Shown: in pieces, positions 55,721 to 64,000 of the stretch
Numbering within the stretch: the stretch's first letter is position 1
How the letters are laid out: every line of letters starts with the position of its first letter
NCBI RefSeq assembly: GCF_040718835.1
Contig: NZ_JBFEFG010000281.1
Location: 310,001-374,000 of the forward strand
Direction of reading: 5' to 3'
Source: Bremerella sp. JC817
GTDB taxonomy: Bacteria > Planctomycetota > Planctomycetia > Pirellulales > Pirellulaceae
Length of the DNA stretch: 64,000 bases
Notes under the pieces: model-generated
What the model was told of the DNA's origin: nothing
The model's database searches: none
The model's input: only the letters and a program-made list of their open reading frames with translations
Translations under genes and position numbers: made by a program

Positions 55721-57439
55721 ATGGCTAAGAAACTTGCAATTGAATGGGACTCGCACTCACTGCGAATGGTGGTTGGCCGCCAGCGTGGCTCGAGTCTCGT
55801 CGTCGAAAACGCCTTGCACTTCCCCCTGGCCAAGCCGGGCGAGGAAGTCGACAAGGGTACGCTCGAATCGCGACTCAGTCGACTCGTGACGGAACAAGCC
55901 AATGCCCACGGGCTTAGCAAATTGCCGACCCTGGTTGGGGTGAGTCGTTCATCGGTCGAGCTTCAGGTCTTTTCGGTTCCTCCGGTTCCGGATGACGAGC
56001 TCCCCGACATCGTCCGTTACCAGGCCATGCGTGAATTCAGCAGCCTGGGAGAAGATGGTGTTGTCGACTTCATCAAGCTGGGTGCCGATGCCGACGGCAA
56101 GCTTCGCGTACATGCCGCGGCGATCGCCTCCAAGCAGCTTAAATCGATCCAGAAGATTTGCGAAAAGGCTCAGTTGCAGCCGCAAAGCCTTTCGGTTCGC
56201 TCGTTCGGATCGGCATACTTTGCCGCCAGCCAGTCTCGCTTCGCCGACTCGACTTTTTTGCTGGTCGAAGTCCTCGACGAACGGATCGAGTTGACCGTCG
56301 TGCATCAAGGTGATGTGCTGTTCTCGCGCTCGACCCGTTTGCCTGGCGAACCAGGCTCGGAGCATCAAACGACCACCCTCCAAGGTGAAATTCGTCGTAC
56401 GATGTTCGCCGCTCAGGCCAAGGGAGTTCCGACGGCCGTTTCGCAGATCGTTATCCTGGGCGAACCCCTGGCCCCGGCGATCTGGAAAAAGTTCGGCGAA
56501 GACCTGAAAGTCTCGGTCGAATTCCTGGCTCCGATGGCCGCGGAACACGTTTCCGGCTCGGTCGATGTCAGCCCGGAAATCGCCAGTCAAATGGGCGCAC
56601 TCATCGGGATCTTGCTGGCCGATGCCGCATCGCTTCCCAAGATCGATTTGCTCAATCCGCGCCGTCGTCCCGATCCGCCCGATCGCAAACGACTATTCAC
56701 GCTGGGTGCCTTGGCGGCCGCTTCGGTGGTGCTGTTCTTCGGGTACTTCCTTTACAGCGGTATCTCGTCCCGCGATGCTGAGATCGAAGAGCTGAAAGCG
56801 GACATCGCCCGACTGCAAAAAGAAAACAAGCCGCTCGTCGTCGAGGAAGAAAAGGTCCTCGAGATCGACAACTGGGTCGCTTCCGACGTGCAATGGCTGG
56901 ACGAACTCTATCGGATGTCGAAAGAACTTCCAACCGCCGACGAAATGATCGCGACCCGCATTCACATGCAGCCAGGCAACAGCGCCGGCGGGACCACCTC
57001 GCTGGAAGGCTACGTTGCCGACCAGTCGGTGATCGGCAAGATTGAAGCTGGTTTGATCGGTGAAAACCACGCGGTTCTCGGCAAGGGAACCCAGGAACGA
57101 AGCTACGGCGATGCCTACAGCATCAGCTTCCAAGAGTACGTAACAATCACGCCGGACGGCACCGATCGCTTCGCACCGCGTGATTACTCGGAAGAGACGG
57201 AAGAAGCCGCATCGGAAGAACCTGCTGCGGACGAACCTGCCGAAGAAGAAACCCAACAACCGGAACCTGATGCCACGGAAGTCGTCGCGGAAGAAGCTCC
57301 TGCCGCAGCCGAACCGAAGGCTGAGGTGAGCACCGAAGAAGAAGTAGCACCGACCGAAGAAGCGACTCCCGAACCAACTGCGAAAGAAACTGCCGCGCAG
57401 CCCGCTGATGTCGCCAGCACCACGGGAGACGCATCATGA
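55721..57439 (+). CDS. GspL/PilM-type platform protein of cluster 2
   Basis: A 572-residue protein. Residues 1-310 are a PilM/GspL-type actin-like domain (KKLAIEWDSHSLRMVVGR, VLDERIELTVVHQGDVLFSRS). A transmembrane helix follows at about 328-348 (FTLGALAAASVVLFFGYF), then a coiled coil and a PilN-like region (VASDVQWLDELYRMSKELPTADEM). The last 85 residues are an acidic, Ala/Pro/Glu-rich tail, probably disordered. So it has the same PilM-TM-PilN layout as the cluster 1 protein, plus a tail. It overlaps the next gene by four bases. Confidence 0.84.
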   Translation: MAKKLAIEWDSHSLRMVVGRQRGSSLVVENALHFPLAKPGEEVDKGTLESRLSRLVTEQANAHGLSKLPTLVGVSRSSVELQVFSVPPVPDDELPDIVRYQAMREFSSLGEDGVVDFIKLGADADGKLRVHAAAIASKQLKSIQKICEKAQLQPQSLSVRSFGSAYFAASQSRFADSTFLLVEVLDERIELTVVHQGDVLFSRSTRLPGEPGSEHQTTTLQGEIRRTMFAAQAKGVPTAVSQIVILGEPLAPAIWKKFGEDLKVSVEFLAPMAAEHVSGSVDVSPEIASQMGALIGILLADAASLPKIDLLNPRRRPDPPDRKRLFTLGALAAASVVLFFGYFLYSGISSRDAEIEELKADIARLQKENKPLVVEEEKVLEIDNWVASDVQWLDELYRMSKELPTADEMIATRIHMQPGNSAGGTTSLEGYVADQSVIGKIEAGLIGENHAVLGKGTQERSYGDAYSISFQEYVTITPDGTDRFAPRDYSEETEEAASEEPAADEPAEEETQQPEPDATEVVAEEAPAAAEPKAEVSTEEEVAPTEEATPEPTAKETAAQPADVASTTGDAS

Positions 57440-58632
57440 CCCAACGCGAACGATCCCTCGCCATCCTCGTTGGCATCTGCCTGCTGAGTGTGGGTGGTTA
57501 TTACTTTTGGAACCAGTACTCGTCGGCTCTGAGCACGCGTGATCGACAAATCGATACACTGCGTAAGCGGCTGGGCGATGAAGACTTCACCCAGAAGAAG
57601 GCCGAAATGGCCATCGACCGTTTGGCCGTCTATCGCCAGCATGCCTTGCCGGAAAGCATCCGCGCCAGCCAGTCGTTCTACCAGGAACGCCTTCGCGAAA
57701 CGCTGGAAACGACCGGTTTCCGTGATGTAGTGATCAAGCCGCTCAACGGTCGCCGTGGTGGCAATCACTACCAGCACATGTTCACCATCAGCGGCCGGGC
57801 CAAAATGGAAGAATTGGTGCAATTCACATACGAATTTTATTCGTTCAACATTCTGCACAAGTTCACCAAGCTGACGATGATCCCGGTCAAAGAGTCGGAC
57901 ATGCTCGACATCTCGATGAACGTATCGGTACTGAGTATCGACGGCGCGGAAGAAGTGCCCAAGCCGGAAGACGTTCGGATCCCGCAGTTGACGCATGGCA
58001 AGCTGAAGGATTACAGCGAAACAATCGTTCGCCGAAACCTGTTCGCGCAAGCGAACAAGCCGCCGGTATTCACTTCCAAAGAAGAAGTAGAAGCGGAACT
58101 GGAACGCAGCTTCCGTCACCGTTTTAGTGCCAGCGACCCTGACCGCAAGGACCAGGTTTCGTTCTTCCTGACCGGCGATGCCCCCGAAGGTATGGAGCTG
58201 TCGGAAACCGGGTCGCTAAAGTGGACTCCTTCTGCCTTAGGCGAATACAAGATCCAGGTCGAAGCTCGCGACAATCGCAAGCCTCCGAAATCGACCAAGC
58301 AAGAACTGCTGGTAACCGTGGTCGAACCTGCTCCGGAACCGATGCGCGAGACGACTCCGCGCCGTCCCGATTTCGACGAAGCCAAGTTCACCTATCTGAC
58401 CGGCACGGTCGCCGTCGGTGGCCAGCCCAAGGCGTGGCTGAACAATCGTCCTAAGAATCAGCAGCTGCGACTTGGTCCTGGCGACACCTTCACCATCGGT
58501 TCGCTGAAGGGGAAAGTGGTCGACGTGAAAGACCGTGAAGTGATTATCGAGATCGAGGGAGATTTGAAAGTCCTTACGATCGGCCAGCCACTGGCAGACG
58601 CTGCCACGATGGGCCCGGCGAGCGATCTTTAA
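57436..58632 (+). CDS. composite platform protein: PilO/GspM-like, Ig-like and PilP/GspC-like parts
   Basis: A 398-residue bitopic protein. After a transmembrane helix (about 8-26, LAILVGICLLSVGGYYFW) comes a coiled coil and a PilO-like ferredoxin-type domain (about 60-185, ETTGFRDVVIKPLN, HYQHMFTISGRAKMEELVQF). Then a linker with ETIVRRNLFA, an Ig-like/cadherin-like region (about 225-300, SFFLTGDAPEGMELSETGSL and KIQVEARDN), and a final small beta domain (about 315-390, LTGTVAVGGQPKAWLNN, GDTFTIGSLKGKVVDV). The last part resembles the HR domain of GspC or PilP. It would then combine the GspM and GspC roles, and cluster 2 has no other GspC gene. The subunit calls rest on topology and fold-like features. 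Confidence 0.72.
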   Translation: MTQRERSLAILVGICLLSVGGYYFWNQYSSALSTRDRQIDTLRKRLGDEDFTQKKAEMAIDRLAVYRQHALPESIRASQSFYQERLRETLETTGFRDVVIKPLNGRRGGNHYQHMFTISGRAKMEELVQFTYEFYSFNILHKFTKLTMIPVKESDMLDISMNVSVLSIDGAEEVPKPEDVRIPQLTHGKLKDYSETIVRRNLFAQANKPPVFTSKEEVEAELERSFRHRFSASDPDRKDQVSFFLTGDAPEGMELSETGSLKWTPSALGEYKIQVEARDNRKPPKSTKQELLVTVVEPAPEPMRETTPRRPDFDEAKFTYLTGTVAVGGQPKAWLNNRPKNQQLRLGPGDTFTIGSLKGKVVDVKDREVIIEIEGDLKVLTIGQPLADAATMGPASDL

Positions 58633-58673
58633 CGAATTCGCCTGACAGCACCTCGATTAACGAGAATCTCACG

Positions 58674-58709
58674 AGCACCGGCAGCTAGCTGTCGGTGCTT
58701 TCTCTTTTT
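58674..58709 (+). terminator. intrinsic terminator after the cluster 2 platform genes
   Basis: An 11-base stem with one G-U pair: AGCACCGGCAG (58674-58684) and CTGTCGGTGCT (58689-58699), with the loop CTAG, followed by TTCTCTTTTT. It follows the composite platform gene by about 40 bases, so the secretin and lipoprotein genes downstream belong to a separate transcript. Confidence 0.87.
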
Positions 58710-58874
58710 GCGGCCCTTCTCTAGCCGTCAAAGTCTGACATCGCGCGAAGTTTTATCACTTATACGGGTTGAAATCGGTGTAGGGGTAATTCGCTGACTA
58801 CCGAATATTCCATCTAGTGCGAGGTGCGCGGTAATCCAGCTTAACAGCTGCGCAAATGCAAGTGAGGACAACGG

Positions 58875-61800
58875 ATGGTCAGCCAACACGATCAATTTTC
58901 TATGAGCCGCTTTCTGATCGGCGCGCTCCTTATCATTGCCATGGGTATCAGCCCAGCCTTCGGTCAGGGCACCAATGGCGATGGAAGCATTCAGGTCTAT
59001 CAAATTGCCCCTGGCAAACTCGACAACCTGTCGGGAGTGCTACGGCAGCTCTTTGACGGCACACCTGGTGTTTCGATTCGATCCGAGTCGAAAACCAACG
59101 CGCTGATTGTTTCTGCCCCAGCTGCCACGCAGCAGCAAATCGCGAACTTCGTTCAGCGATCGGGCTACCAGGTTGCCGCCAAGCCAGCAGTCGCGGAATC
59201 GACGGAATTGCGGGTCCGCCCGCAAACGGCTCAAGCTGCACCATTCGTCGAATCGGCTGCTCCCGTCTTTCAACGCACTAAAGACCTGGGTGCCGGCCTG
59301 ACCGAATTGGAAATCAAACTGAAGAACCTGCAAGGCGAAGCCCTGGAAAAGGGGCTGGTTCGACTTGTCGGTAAGCAGATTCCGGTCAGCTACACGGCGG
59401 AAGGGGCTCTGGTCATGATGACCCTCCCTACCAACACCGAGAAGAAGGTCAGCCTGCAGGTTTACCGAAACGAAGGCACAGCCATCCTCCGCGGTGAAAC
59501 CGATTCGGCCAAAAGCTGGGCCGAAGTGATCCGCGCCATGGATACGCCCTCGCACAGCGACTCCTACCGCACAACGCTCGTCTCGCTTCGCAACGCCAGC
59601 CGCGACAATGTCGAGAAGGCTTTGGATCCTCTGCGTGATGCCGAGAACAGCCTGGCCAAGCGACAGGTCTTTGAATCGTTGAAGGAAGTCGCCGGCAACA
59701 AGAAACTGCGTTGGAGCGGCGATATGGCCGCCATGATCTTCCAGCCAGGTGCCGAAGAGCAGCCAGCCGAAGAAGACGACAACGCCGCCCAGATCATCGG
59801 TCAGCCGCAAAATGGTCAACCGATCGAAGTCCCAGCGGAAGCCAACCCGAACAATCCCCAGTTCACCATCAGCCCTGAAGAGGATGGCGGCCTAATCGGT
59901 CCGGTCCAGATCGAATTTCTGGAAGGCCTGGATGTGATCGTCGTTCGTGGTCATCGCCGCGACGTCGAACGCATCACCAACATCATCAATGACATCGAAC
60001 GCTTGAGCGTCGAAACGCAGCCCGTCATCGAAGTTCGCGAACTGTTGCACGCCAACAGCGAAGCGGTCGCCACGATGATCAACGAGTTGTACGAAAGCCT
60101 GCTCAACGCTCGCTACGGTCAGGTCAGCATCACCGCTTTGAATCGTCCGAACGCCATTCTGCTGATCGGTCGTGCCCAAAGTGTAGAAGGCATCCTCGAA
60201 CTGATCGCCAAACTCGACCAACCGGTCGGACCAGCCAGCACGCTGCGTGTCTTCCCCCTGCAGAACCTTTCTGCAGCAGAAGCCCAGACCAAGCTGACTG
60301 AGTTCTACGCCGATCCAACGGCTCTCGGAACTCGTGTCCGCCTTTCGTCCGATGTTCGCAGCAATGCCCTGATCGTTGCTGCCAGCCCTCGCGACATGGT
60401 GGAAATCGAATACCTGCTCAAGCAGATCGACGTGCCAACCAGCAAGTCGACGCTGAAGCTGGAAATCATTCAGCTTCGTAACTCGGTCGCCGAAGACCTC
60501 GCTCCGATCCTGCAGGAAGCGATCACGGGTCAATCGACTGGTACGACTCAGCAGAATCAATCGACGGCGGAAGTTCGTGCCGCAATGCTCTCGTTCATGA
60601 CGCTGGATGCCGAAGGCAAGCAGATCCTGCGATCGGGTATCTTGAACGAAGTCCAGATCACGGCCGACACCCGCTCGAACGCCTTGCTCATCCGTGCTCC
60701 TGAAAACAGCATGGAACTGGTTCTCGCCCTGGTGAAGAACCTCGACTCGCAGCCATCGGCTGAATCGCAGATCAAAGTGTTCACCATCGTCAACGGCGAC
60801 GCGACCCAGCTCTCGACCATGTTGAACGAACTGTTCCAGACGGTTCAGTCCGCCAACAATCAGGCCCGAGCTACCAACGCGTTCTTTACCCCGCAAGCAT
60901 CGACCAGCGGCGAATCGAGCCTGATACCACTGAACTTCTCGGTTGATACCCGAACCAACAGCATCATCGCTTCCGGTTCGTCTTCCGACTTGACCGTGGT
61001 CGAAGCAATTTTACTTCGTTTGGACCAGGACGAAGTGACCGAACGTAAGAGCACCGTGATTCGTCTGCGTAACGCTCGAGCCGACCTCGTGGCCGAATCG
61101 CTGACCGCATTGCTCCAGGAGGAAAGCAGCCTCCAAACGCTCGATCCTTCGGTGGTCAGCCCGTTCCAGCAACTCGTTCGCGAAGTGATCGTGGTGCCTG
61201 AACTGTTCAGCAACAGCTTGATCATCAGTGCGACGCCACGCTACTTCGAGCAGGTCTTGCGAATCGTCGAAGAACTGGATGCTCGCCCACCAATGGTGAT
61301 GCTGCAAGTGCTGATCGCCGACGTCCGCCTGGGCGACCTGGAAGAACTCGGCTTCGAGCTCGGTCTGCAAGACTCGATCTTGTTTGACCGCAGTGTGGTC
61401 TCCAGCGGTGAACTCGATCCAGGCTTCAACTGGAACAACCAGCCCCTCGGTAACAGCTCGGCCGCTTCCAGCTTGGCAACCGCCTCGGCTGTCGGTACCC
61501 AGGGCCTGACCAACTTCGCATTGGGTCGAACCAGCAGCGCCGCAGGTTACGGTGGTTTCGTCTTCTCGGCGGCCAGCGACTCGGTGAATATTCTGATCCG
61601 TGCCCTGGAACAGGAAAGCCGAGCTGAAATCCTCGCTCGTCCGCAGATCATGACCATGGACAACCAGCCTGGCTTCATCCAGGTGGGTGAACGTGTTCCT
61701 TACATCACCTCGACCCAGCAAACGGTCAACGGCACGATCAACTCGACCGAACTGATCAACACCGGGATCATCCTCAGCGTGACCCCACGTATCAGTCCTG

Positions 61801-62618
61801 ACGGTGTGGTTGTGATGGCCCTGCAGGCCGAACGTTCGGCGGTCGGTTCGGAAGCCAACGGTATTCCGATCTCGATCAACGAAAACGGTGACGTGATTCG
61901 TTCGCCACGTATCGATACGCAAACCGCAACGGCTGTCGTGAGTGCTCGCTCGGGCCAGACGATCGTCTTCGGCGGTTTGATCAATAACTCGGTTGAAGTG
62001 GTCAACCGTAAGGTTCCGATCCTGGGCGACGTGCCACTGCTGGGACGTATGTTCCGCTACGACAGCTACGACGCGTCACGAAGCGAACTGCTGATCATCA
62101 TCACACCAATCGTCGTCCGCTCGGACGAAGACGCGGCCTTGATCAAAGAACAGGAAATGTGCCGCATGAGCTGGTGCCTGGCCGACGTCGCCAAGGTGTA
62201 CGGACCGGAAGCCCTGTACGGGGTAAACCAGTCGATGCCGATGGACGAAGGGATCATCACGATCAATCCAGACGCCAACCCGGCCGGCTTCCCGGAAGTG
62301 ATCTCGCCAGGGTTTTACCCACAAGGCAAGTTGCCTCCACCGACGATTCAGGCATACCCACAGTCGGGCCGTTCGATCATGAACGCTCCGCAGGGCAATG
62401 TCCTGAAGCCAGCCATGATGGAGACCATCGACGTGCGTCCGGTCGACTATCAGCAGCAGCAGTTCCAGAATATGCCACAACAGCCTATGAGCCAGAAGCC
62501 GCGACCGCAACCGCAGGGCTATCCACAAGGATACGCCCCACAGGCTACGCAGGGAGCACCGCAGCAATACCAGCCGCAGTACTACTCGCCACAGCCAGCC
62601 CAGCAGCAGCCTCGCTAA
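58875..62618 (+). CDS. gspD: giant secretin of cluster 2 (GspD)
   Basis: A 1247-residue outer-membrane secretin, about twice the usual GspD length. The ATG at 58875 follows GAGG, and the signal peptide ends near PAFGQ. Residues about 33-800 contain about eight N-type repeats, recognised by NALIVSAPAAT, NAILLIGRAQS, NALIVAASPRD, NALLIRAPENS, NSIIASGSSSD and NSLIISATPRY, instead of the usual four (N0-N3). The pore domain at about 805-1085 has MLQVLIADVRLGDLEELG, ARPQIMTMDNQPGFIQVGERVPY, ILSVTPRISPDGVVVM and the signature VPILGDVPLLGRMFRY. A Pro/Gln-rich tail of about 160 residues follows. A terminator precedes the gene, so it has its own promoter. Confidence 0.94.
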   Translation: MVSQHDQFSMSRFLIGALLIIAMGISPAFGQGTNGDGSIQVYQIAPGKLDNLSGVLRQLFDGTPGVSIRSESKTNALIVSAPAATQQQIANFVQRSGYQVAAKPAVAESTELRVRPQTAQAAPFVESAAPVFQRTKDLGAGLTELEIKLKNLQGEALEKGLVRLVGKQIPVSYTAEGALVMMTLPTNTEKKVSLQVYRNEGTAILRGETDSAKSWAEVIRAMDTPSHSDSYRTTLVSLRNASRDNVEKALDPLRDAENSLAKRQVFESLKEVAGNKKLRWSGDMAAMIFQPGAEEQPAEEDDNAAQIIGQPQNGQPIEVPAEANPNNPQFTISPEEDGGLIGPVQIEFLEGLDVIVVRGHRRDVERITNIINDIERLSVETQPVIEVRELLHANSEAVATMINELYESLLNARYGQVSITALNRPNAILLIGRAQSVEGILELIAKLDQPVGPASTLRVFPLQNLSAAEAQTKLTEFYADPTALGTRVRLSSDVRSNALIVAASPRDMVEIEYLLKQIDVPTSKSTLKLEIIQLRNSVAEDLAPILQEAITGQSTGTTQQNQSTAEVRAAMLSFMTLDAEGKQILRSGILNEVQITADTRSNALLIRAPENSMELVLALVKNLDSQPSAESQIKVFTIVNGDATQLSTMLNELFQTVQSANNQARATNAFFTPQASTSGESSLIPLNFSVDTRTNSIIASGSSSDLTVVEAILLRLDQDEVTERKSTVIRLRNARADLVAESLTALLQEESSLQTLDPSVVSPFQQLVREVIVVPELFSNSLIISATPRYFEQVLRIVEELDARPPMVMLQVLIADVRLGDLEELGFELGLQDSILFDRSVVSSGELDPGFNWNNQPLGNSSAASSLATASAVGTQGLTNFALGRTSSAAGYGGFVFSAASDSVNILIRALEQESRAEILARPQIMTMDNQPGFIQVGERVPYITSTQQTVNGTINSTELINTGIILSVTPRISPDGVVVMALQAERSAVGSEANGIPISINENGDVIRSPRIDTQTATAVVSARSGQTIVFGGLINNSVEVVNRKVPILGDVPLLGRMFRYDSYDASRSELLIIITPIVVRSDEDAALIKEQEMCRMSWCLADVAKVYGPEALYGVNQSMPMDEGIITINPDANPAGFPEVISPGFYPQGKLPPPTIQAYPQSGRSIMNAPQGNVLKPAMMETIDVRPVDYQQQQFQNMPQQPMSQKPRPQPQGYPQGYAPQATQGAPQQYQPQYYSPQPAQQQPR

Positions 62619-62648
62619 CTCATCGCTTGGAACAAAAGGACTTCAACC

Positions 62649-63758
62649 ATGCAACGCATTGCAATTGCTTTCAGTCTGGTTTGCCTGTCGGTTCTGAGCA
62701 GCGGCTGCGCCTCGGTCGGCAAGATGCCGAAGATGCCGTGGGAACCCAAGGAACCGGAAACCAAGATTCCGATCAAGATGGCGGTCACGTGGAACGACGC
62801 GGTCCGCTATAACCCCAACGATCCCGCTACCCGCGGGTTCGGTGGTCGGATCCACTTCTATGACGAAACGAACAAGCCTGTTCGCGTAAAAGGCACGCTG
62901 ACCATCTATGGCTACGACGATTCGCGACCCGGCGGGATGGATCCAGAACGCCCTGACCGGAAGTATGTCTTCGAGGCCGAAAACCTCGAAAGCCACTACA
63001 GCATGTCAAAGCTGGGCCACTCTTACAGCTTCTGGATTCCATGGGATCGGGCTGGTGGCGAACAGAAAGACATCACCTTGGCTCCATTCTTCCGACCGGA
63101 AGTGGGCCAGATGGTCATGAGCGAACAGAGCAAGCACATTCTGCCAGGCGTGAACTCCAAGCAGAACGAGCTTGAGAATCAGCCAAGCCCCAGCGACATG
63201 CTGTCGCCGGAAGTCGCCCAGGTTGCCTACGAGCGAGCTAACATCGCCGCCCAGGCCCAGAAGGCTGCCAATGGCCAGTTGAAGACGACGACCATCGCCT
63301 TACCAAGCTCGATGAAACAGCGTCTTCACTATGTCGAGCCAGGTGCCAACCAGCGTCAGACGCAACAGGCCTCGCCTCGCCAGGATTACCAGGGCCGAGG
63401 CTTCCAGTCGCAGCAGAACTTGCCACAACAACAGACGCAGCCGCTCATGCAACAGCAAGCGGCTCAGCTGGATGCGGGGCAGTATCAGAGCCGTGCCCCG
63501 CAATCGCTGCAACTAAAACCAGGCGTGAACCTGCAAACGTTCCGTCCGCAGTTCTCGGAATCGCGGGCGTACAGCAACTACCTCGCAAGCGGTCACCCGA
63601 TTACTCATCCGCAGGCGACGGCTCTTGCAGCTGAACCTGGTTCACCACTGACGTCACCCCAACTTCAAGGGCAACAAATCGGTCAACCAATCTCAAATCA
63701 TCTTCAGACTCCACAGTCCCCGACACTGTGGCCACCCGGTCTTCCACAGACACGGTAA
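62649..63758 (+). CDS. Gln-rich lipoprotein downstream of the giant secretin
   Basis: A 369-residue protein with lipobox SSGC, the Cys at residue 20. Residues about 35-170 form an apparently beta-rich domain (MAVTWNDAVRYNP, GFGGRIHFYDETNKPVRVKGTLTIYGYDD, HSYSFWIPWDRAGGEQKDITLAPFF), which I do not recognise. From about 200 on it is Gln/Pro-rich and probably disordered, like the secretin tail. Thirty bases after the secretin and in the same direction, it may be a pilotin-like or channel-associated lipoprotein, though this is inferred. The last 52 codons run antisense through a convergent BON-domain gene, so the true 3' end may have moved by loss of a stop codon. Confidence 0.75.
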   Translation: MQRIAIAFSLVCLSVLSSGCASVGKMPKMPWEPKEPETKIPIKMAVTWNDAVRYNPNDPATRGFGGRIHFYDETNKPVRVKGTLTIYGYDDSRPGGMDPERPDRKYVFEAENLESHYSMSKLGHSYSFWIPWDRAGGEQKDITLAPFFRPEVGQMVMSEQSKHILPGVNSKQNELENQPSPSDMLSPEVAQVAYERANIAAQAQKAANGQLKTTTIALPSSMKQRLHYVEPGANQRQTQQASPRQDYQGRGFQSQQNLPQQQTQPLMQQQAAQLDAGQYQSRAPQSLQLKPGVNLQTFRPQFSESRAYSNYLASGHPITHPQATALAAEPGSPLTSPQLQGQQIGQPISNHLQTPQSPTLWPPGLPQTR

Positions 63759-64000
63759 CGTCCTCGAAGCGGCTAAGCTTACGGACGCGACGGGTGATGT
63801 CAGCGCTCACTAGGCTGGAAGGCACCGTAGGGTGCTTGAACTTGACCGTCAGCTTGGTGGGCAGGCGAGGCGTTTCGTCCTGGCCAAAGCCACTCTGAAA
63901 AGCTTGTTGGTTGAACATGCTGCCGAAGGCACCGAATCGCGAAGCACTATTTCGGGCGGAATTACCCAGCCCGGTCGCACCGGTGCCAGAAGCAGCACCA
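63601..64000 (-). CDS. BON-domain protein, C-terminal part (cut by window edge)
   Basis: The minus-strand frame is open from the right edge to the stop at 63601, so the N-terminus lies outside. The visible 132 residues start with a Gly/Ala/Ser-rich region (GATGLGNSARNSASRFGAFG) that continues in frame into MFNQQAFQSGFG, so the ATG at 63918 is probably internal. The C-terminal 70 residues form a BON domain: ITRRVRKLSRFEDVTVSVED, VATVSGTVESEDDLRLVDRF, and VTSVVNQVQLQ. BON domains bind phospholipid or envelope surfaces. The 3' end overlaps the plus-strand lipoprotein gene by 158 bases, and the conserved domain pattern shows this strand is the real coding one there. Confidence 0.8.
   Translation of the reverse strand, partial: GAASGTGATGLGNSARNSASRFGAFGSMFNQQAFQSGFGQDETPRLPTKLTVKFKHPTVPSSLVSADITRRVRKLSRFEDVTVSVEDRVATVSGTVESEDDLRLVDRFVALEVGVTSVVNQVQLQEPSPADE

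Overview
The window looks like chromosomal DNA of a planctomycete, most likely of the Pirellulaceae (Blastopirellula/Bremerella-like). This is inferred from gene content, not from a marker gene. It has large secreted proteins of no known family, Gly-rich and EF-hand proteins, DUF1570 and DUF4105 proteins, very long secretin-type proteins, G+C that looks moderately high (not computed), and weak or absent Shine-Dalgarno sequences at many starts. I saw no rRNA, tRNA, CRISPR array, transposase or phage gene.

Layout. 1-6.9 kb: the edge of a transglutaminase-like gene, then a sucrose island. Fructokinase, sucrose-phosphate synthase and amylosucrase form a minus-strand operon, with sucrose-phosphate phosphatase divergent from it. 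7-15.6 kb: a DUF4105 lipoprotein, small unknown genes, DUF309, an SDR oxidoreductase with a GGQ release-factor-like gene, a 929-residue exported protein of unknown role, glutamine-dependent NAD synthetase and a small zinc metallopeptidase. 15.8-20.9 kb: a four-gene ABC-2 export operon with a large membrane-anchored periplasmic partner. 21-31.3 kb: pseudopilus/secretion cluster 1 (minus strand): receiver protein, GspE, F, G, H, I, J, a short GspK/PilX, a PilM-PilN fusion, PilO and a secretin, with a PilP-like lipoprotein gene convergent at the far end. 31.5-37.2 kb: an ArnT-like glycosyltransferase, PAP2 phosphatase, a small conserved protein, FKBP isomerase and a DUF1570 protein. 37.5-48.1 kb: a 1172-residue chain of secretin N-domains without a pore domain, a hybrid histidine kinase with a receiver/ATPase partner, a pentapeptide-repeat protein, an EF-hand protein and an LTxxQ-type exported protein. 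48.4-63.8 kb: secretion cluster 2 (plus strand): GspE, F, G, H, I, J, K, a GspL/PilM-type protein, a composite PilO-Ig-PilP-like protein, a 1247-residue secretin and a lipoprotein. The right edge holds the C-terminal part of a BON-domain gene on the minus strand.

How it fits together. Sucrose can be made by Sps and Spp, and consumed by amylosucrase (glucan plus fructose), with fructokinase returning fructose to metabolism. The same gene set is known from methylotrophs. The two secretion clusters are each nearly complete for the inner-membrane platform, pseudopilus and outer-membrane channel, but neither has a prepilin peptidase in the window, so that enzyme must be encoded elsewhere. The most unusual material is in and around cluster 2: a secretin with about twice the usual number of periplasmic N-domains, a platform protein that appears to merge GspM and GspC/PilP roles, and a separate pore-less N-domain chain.
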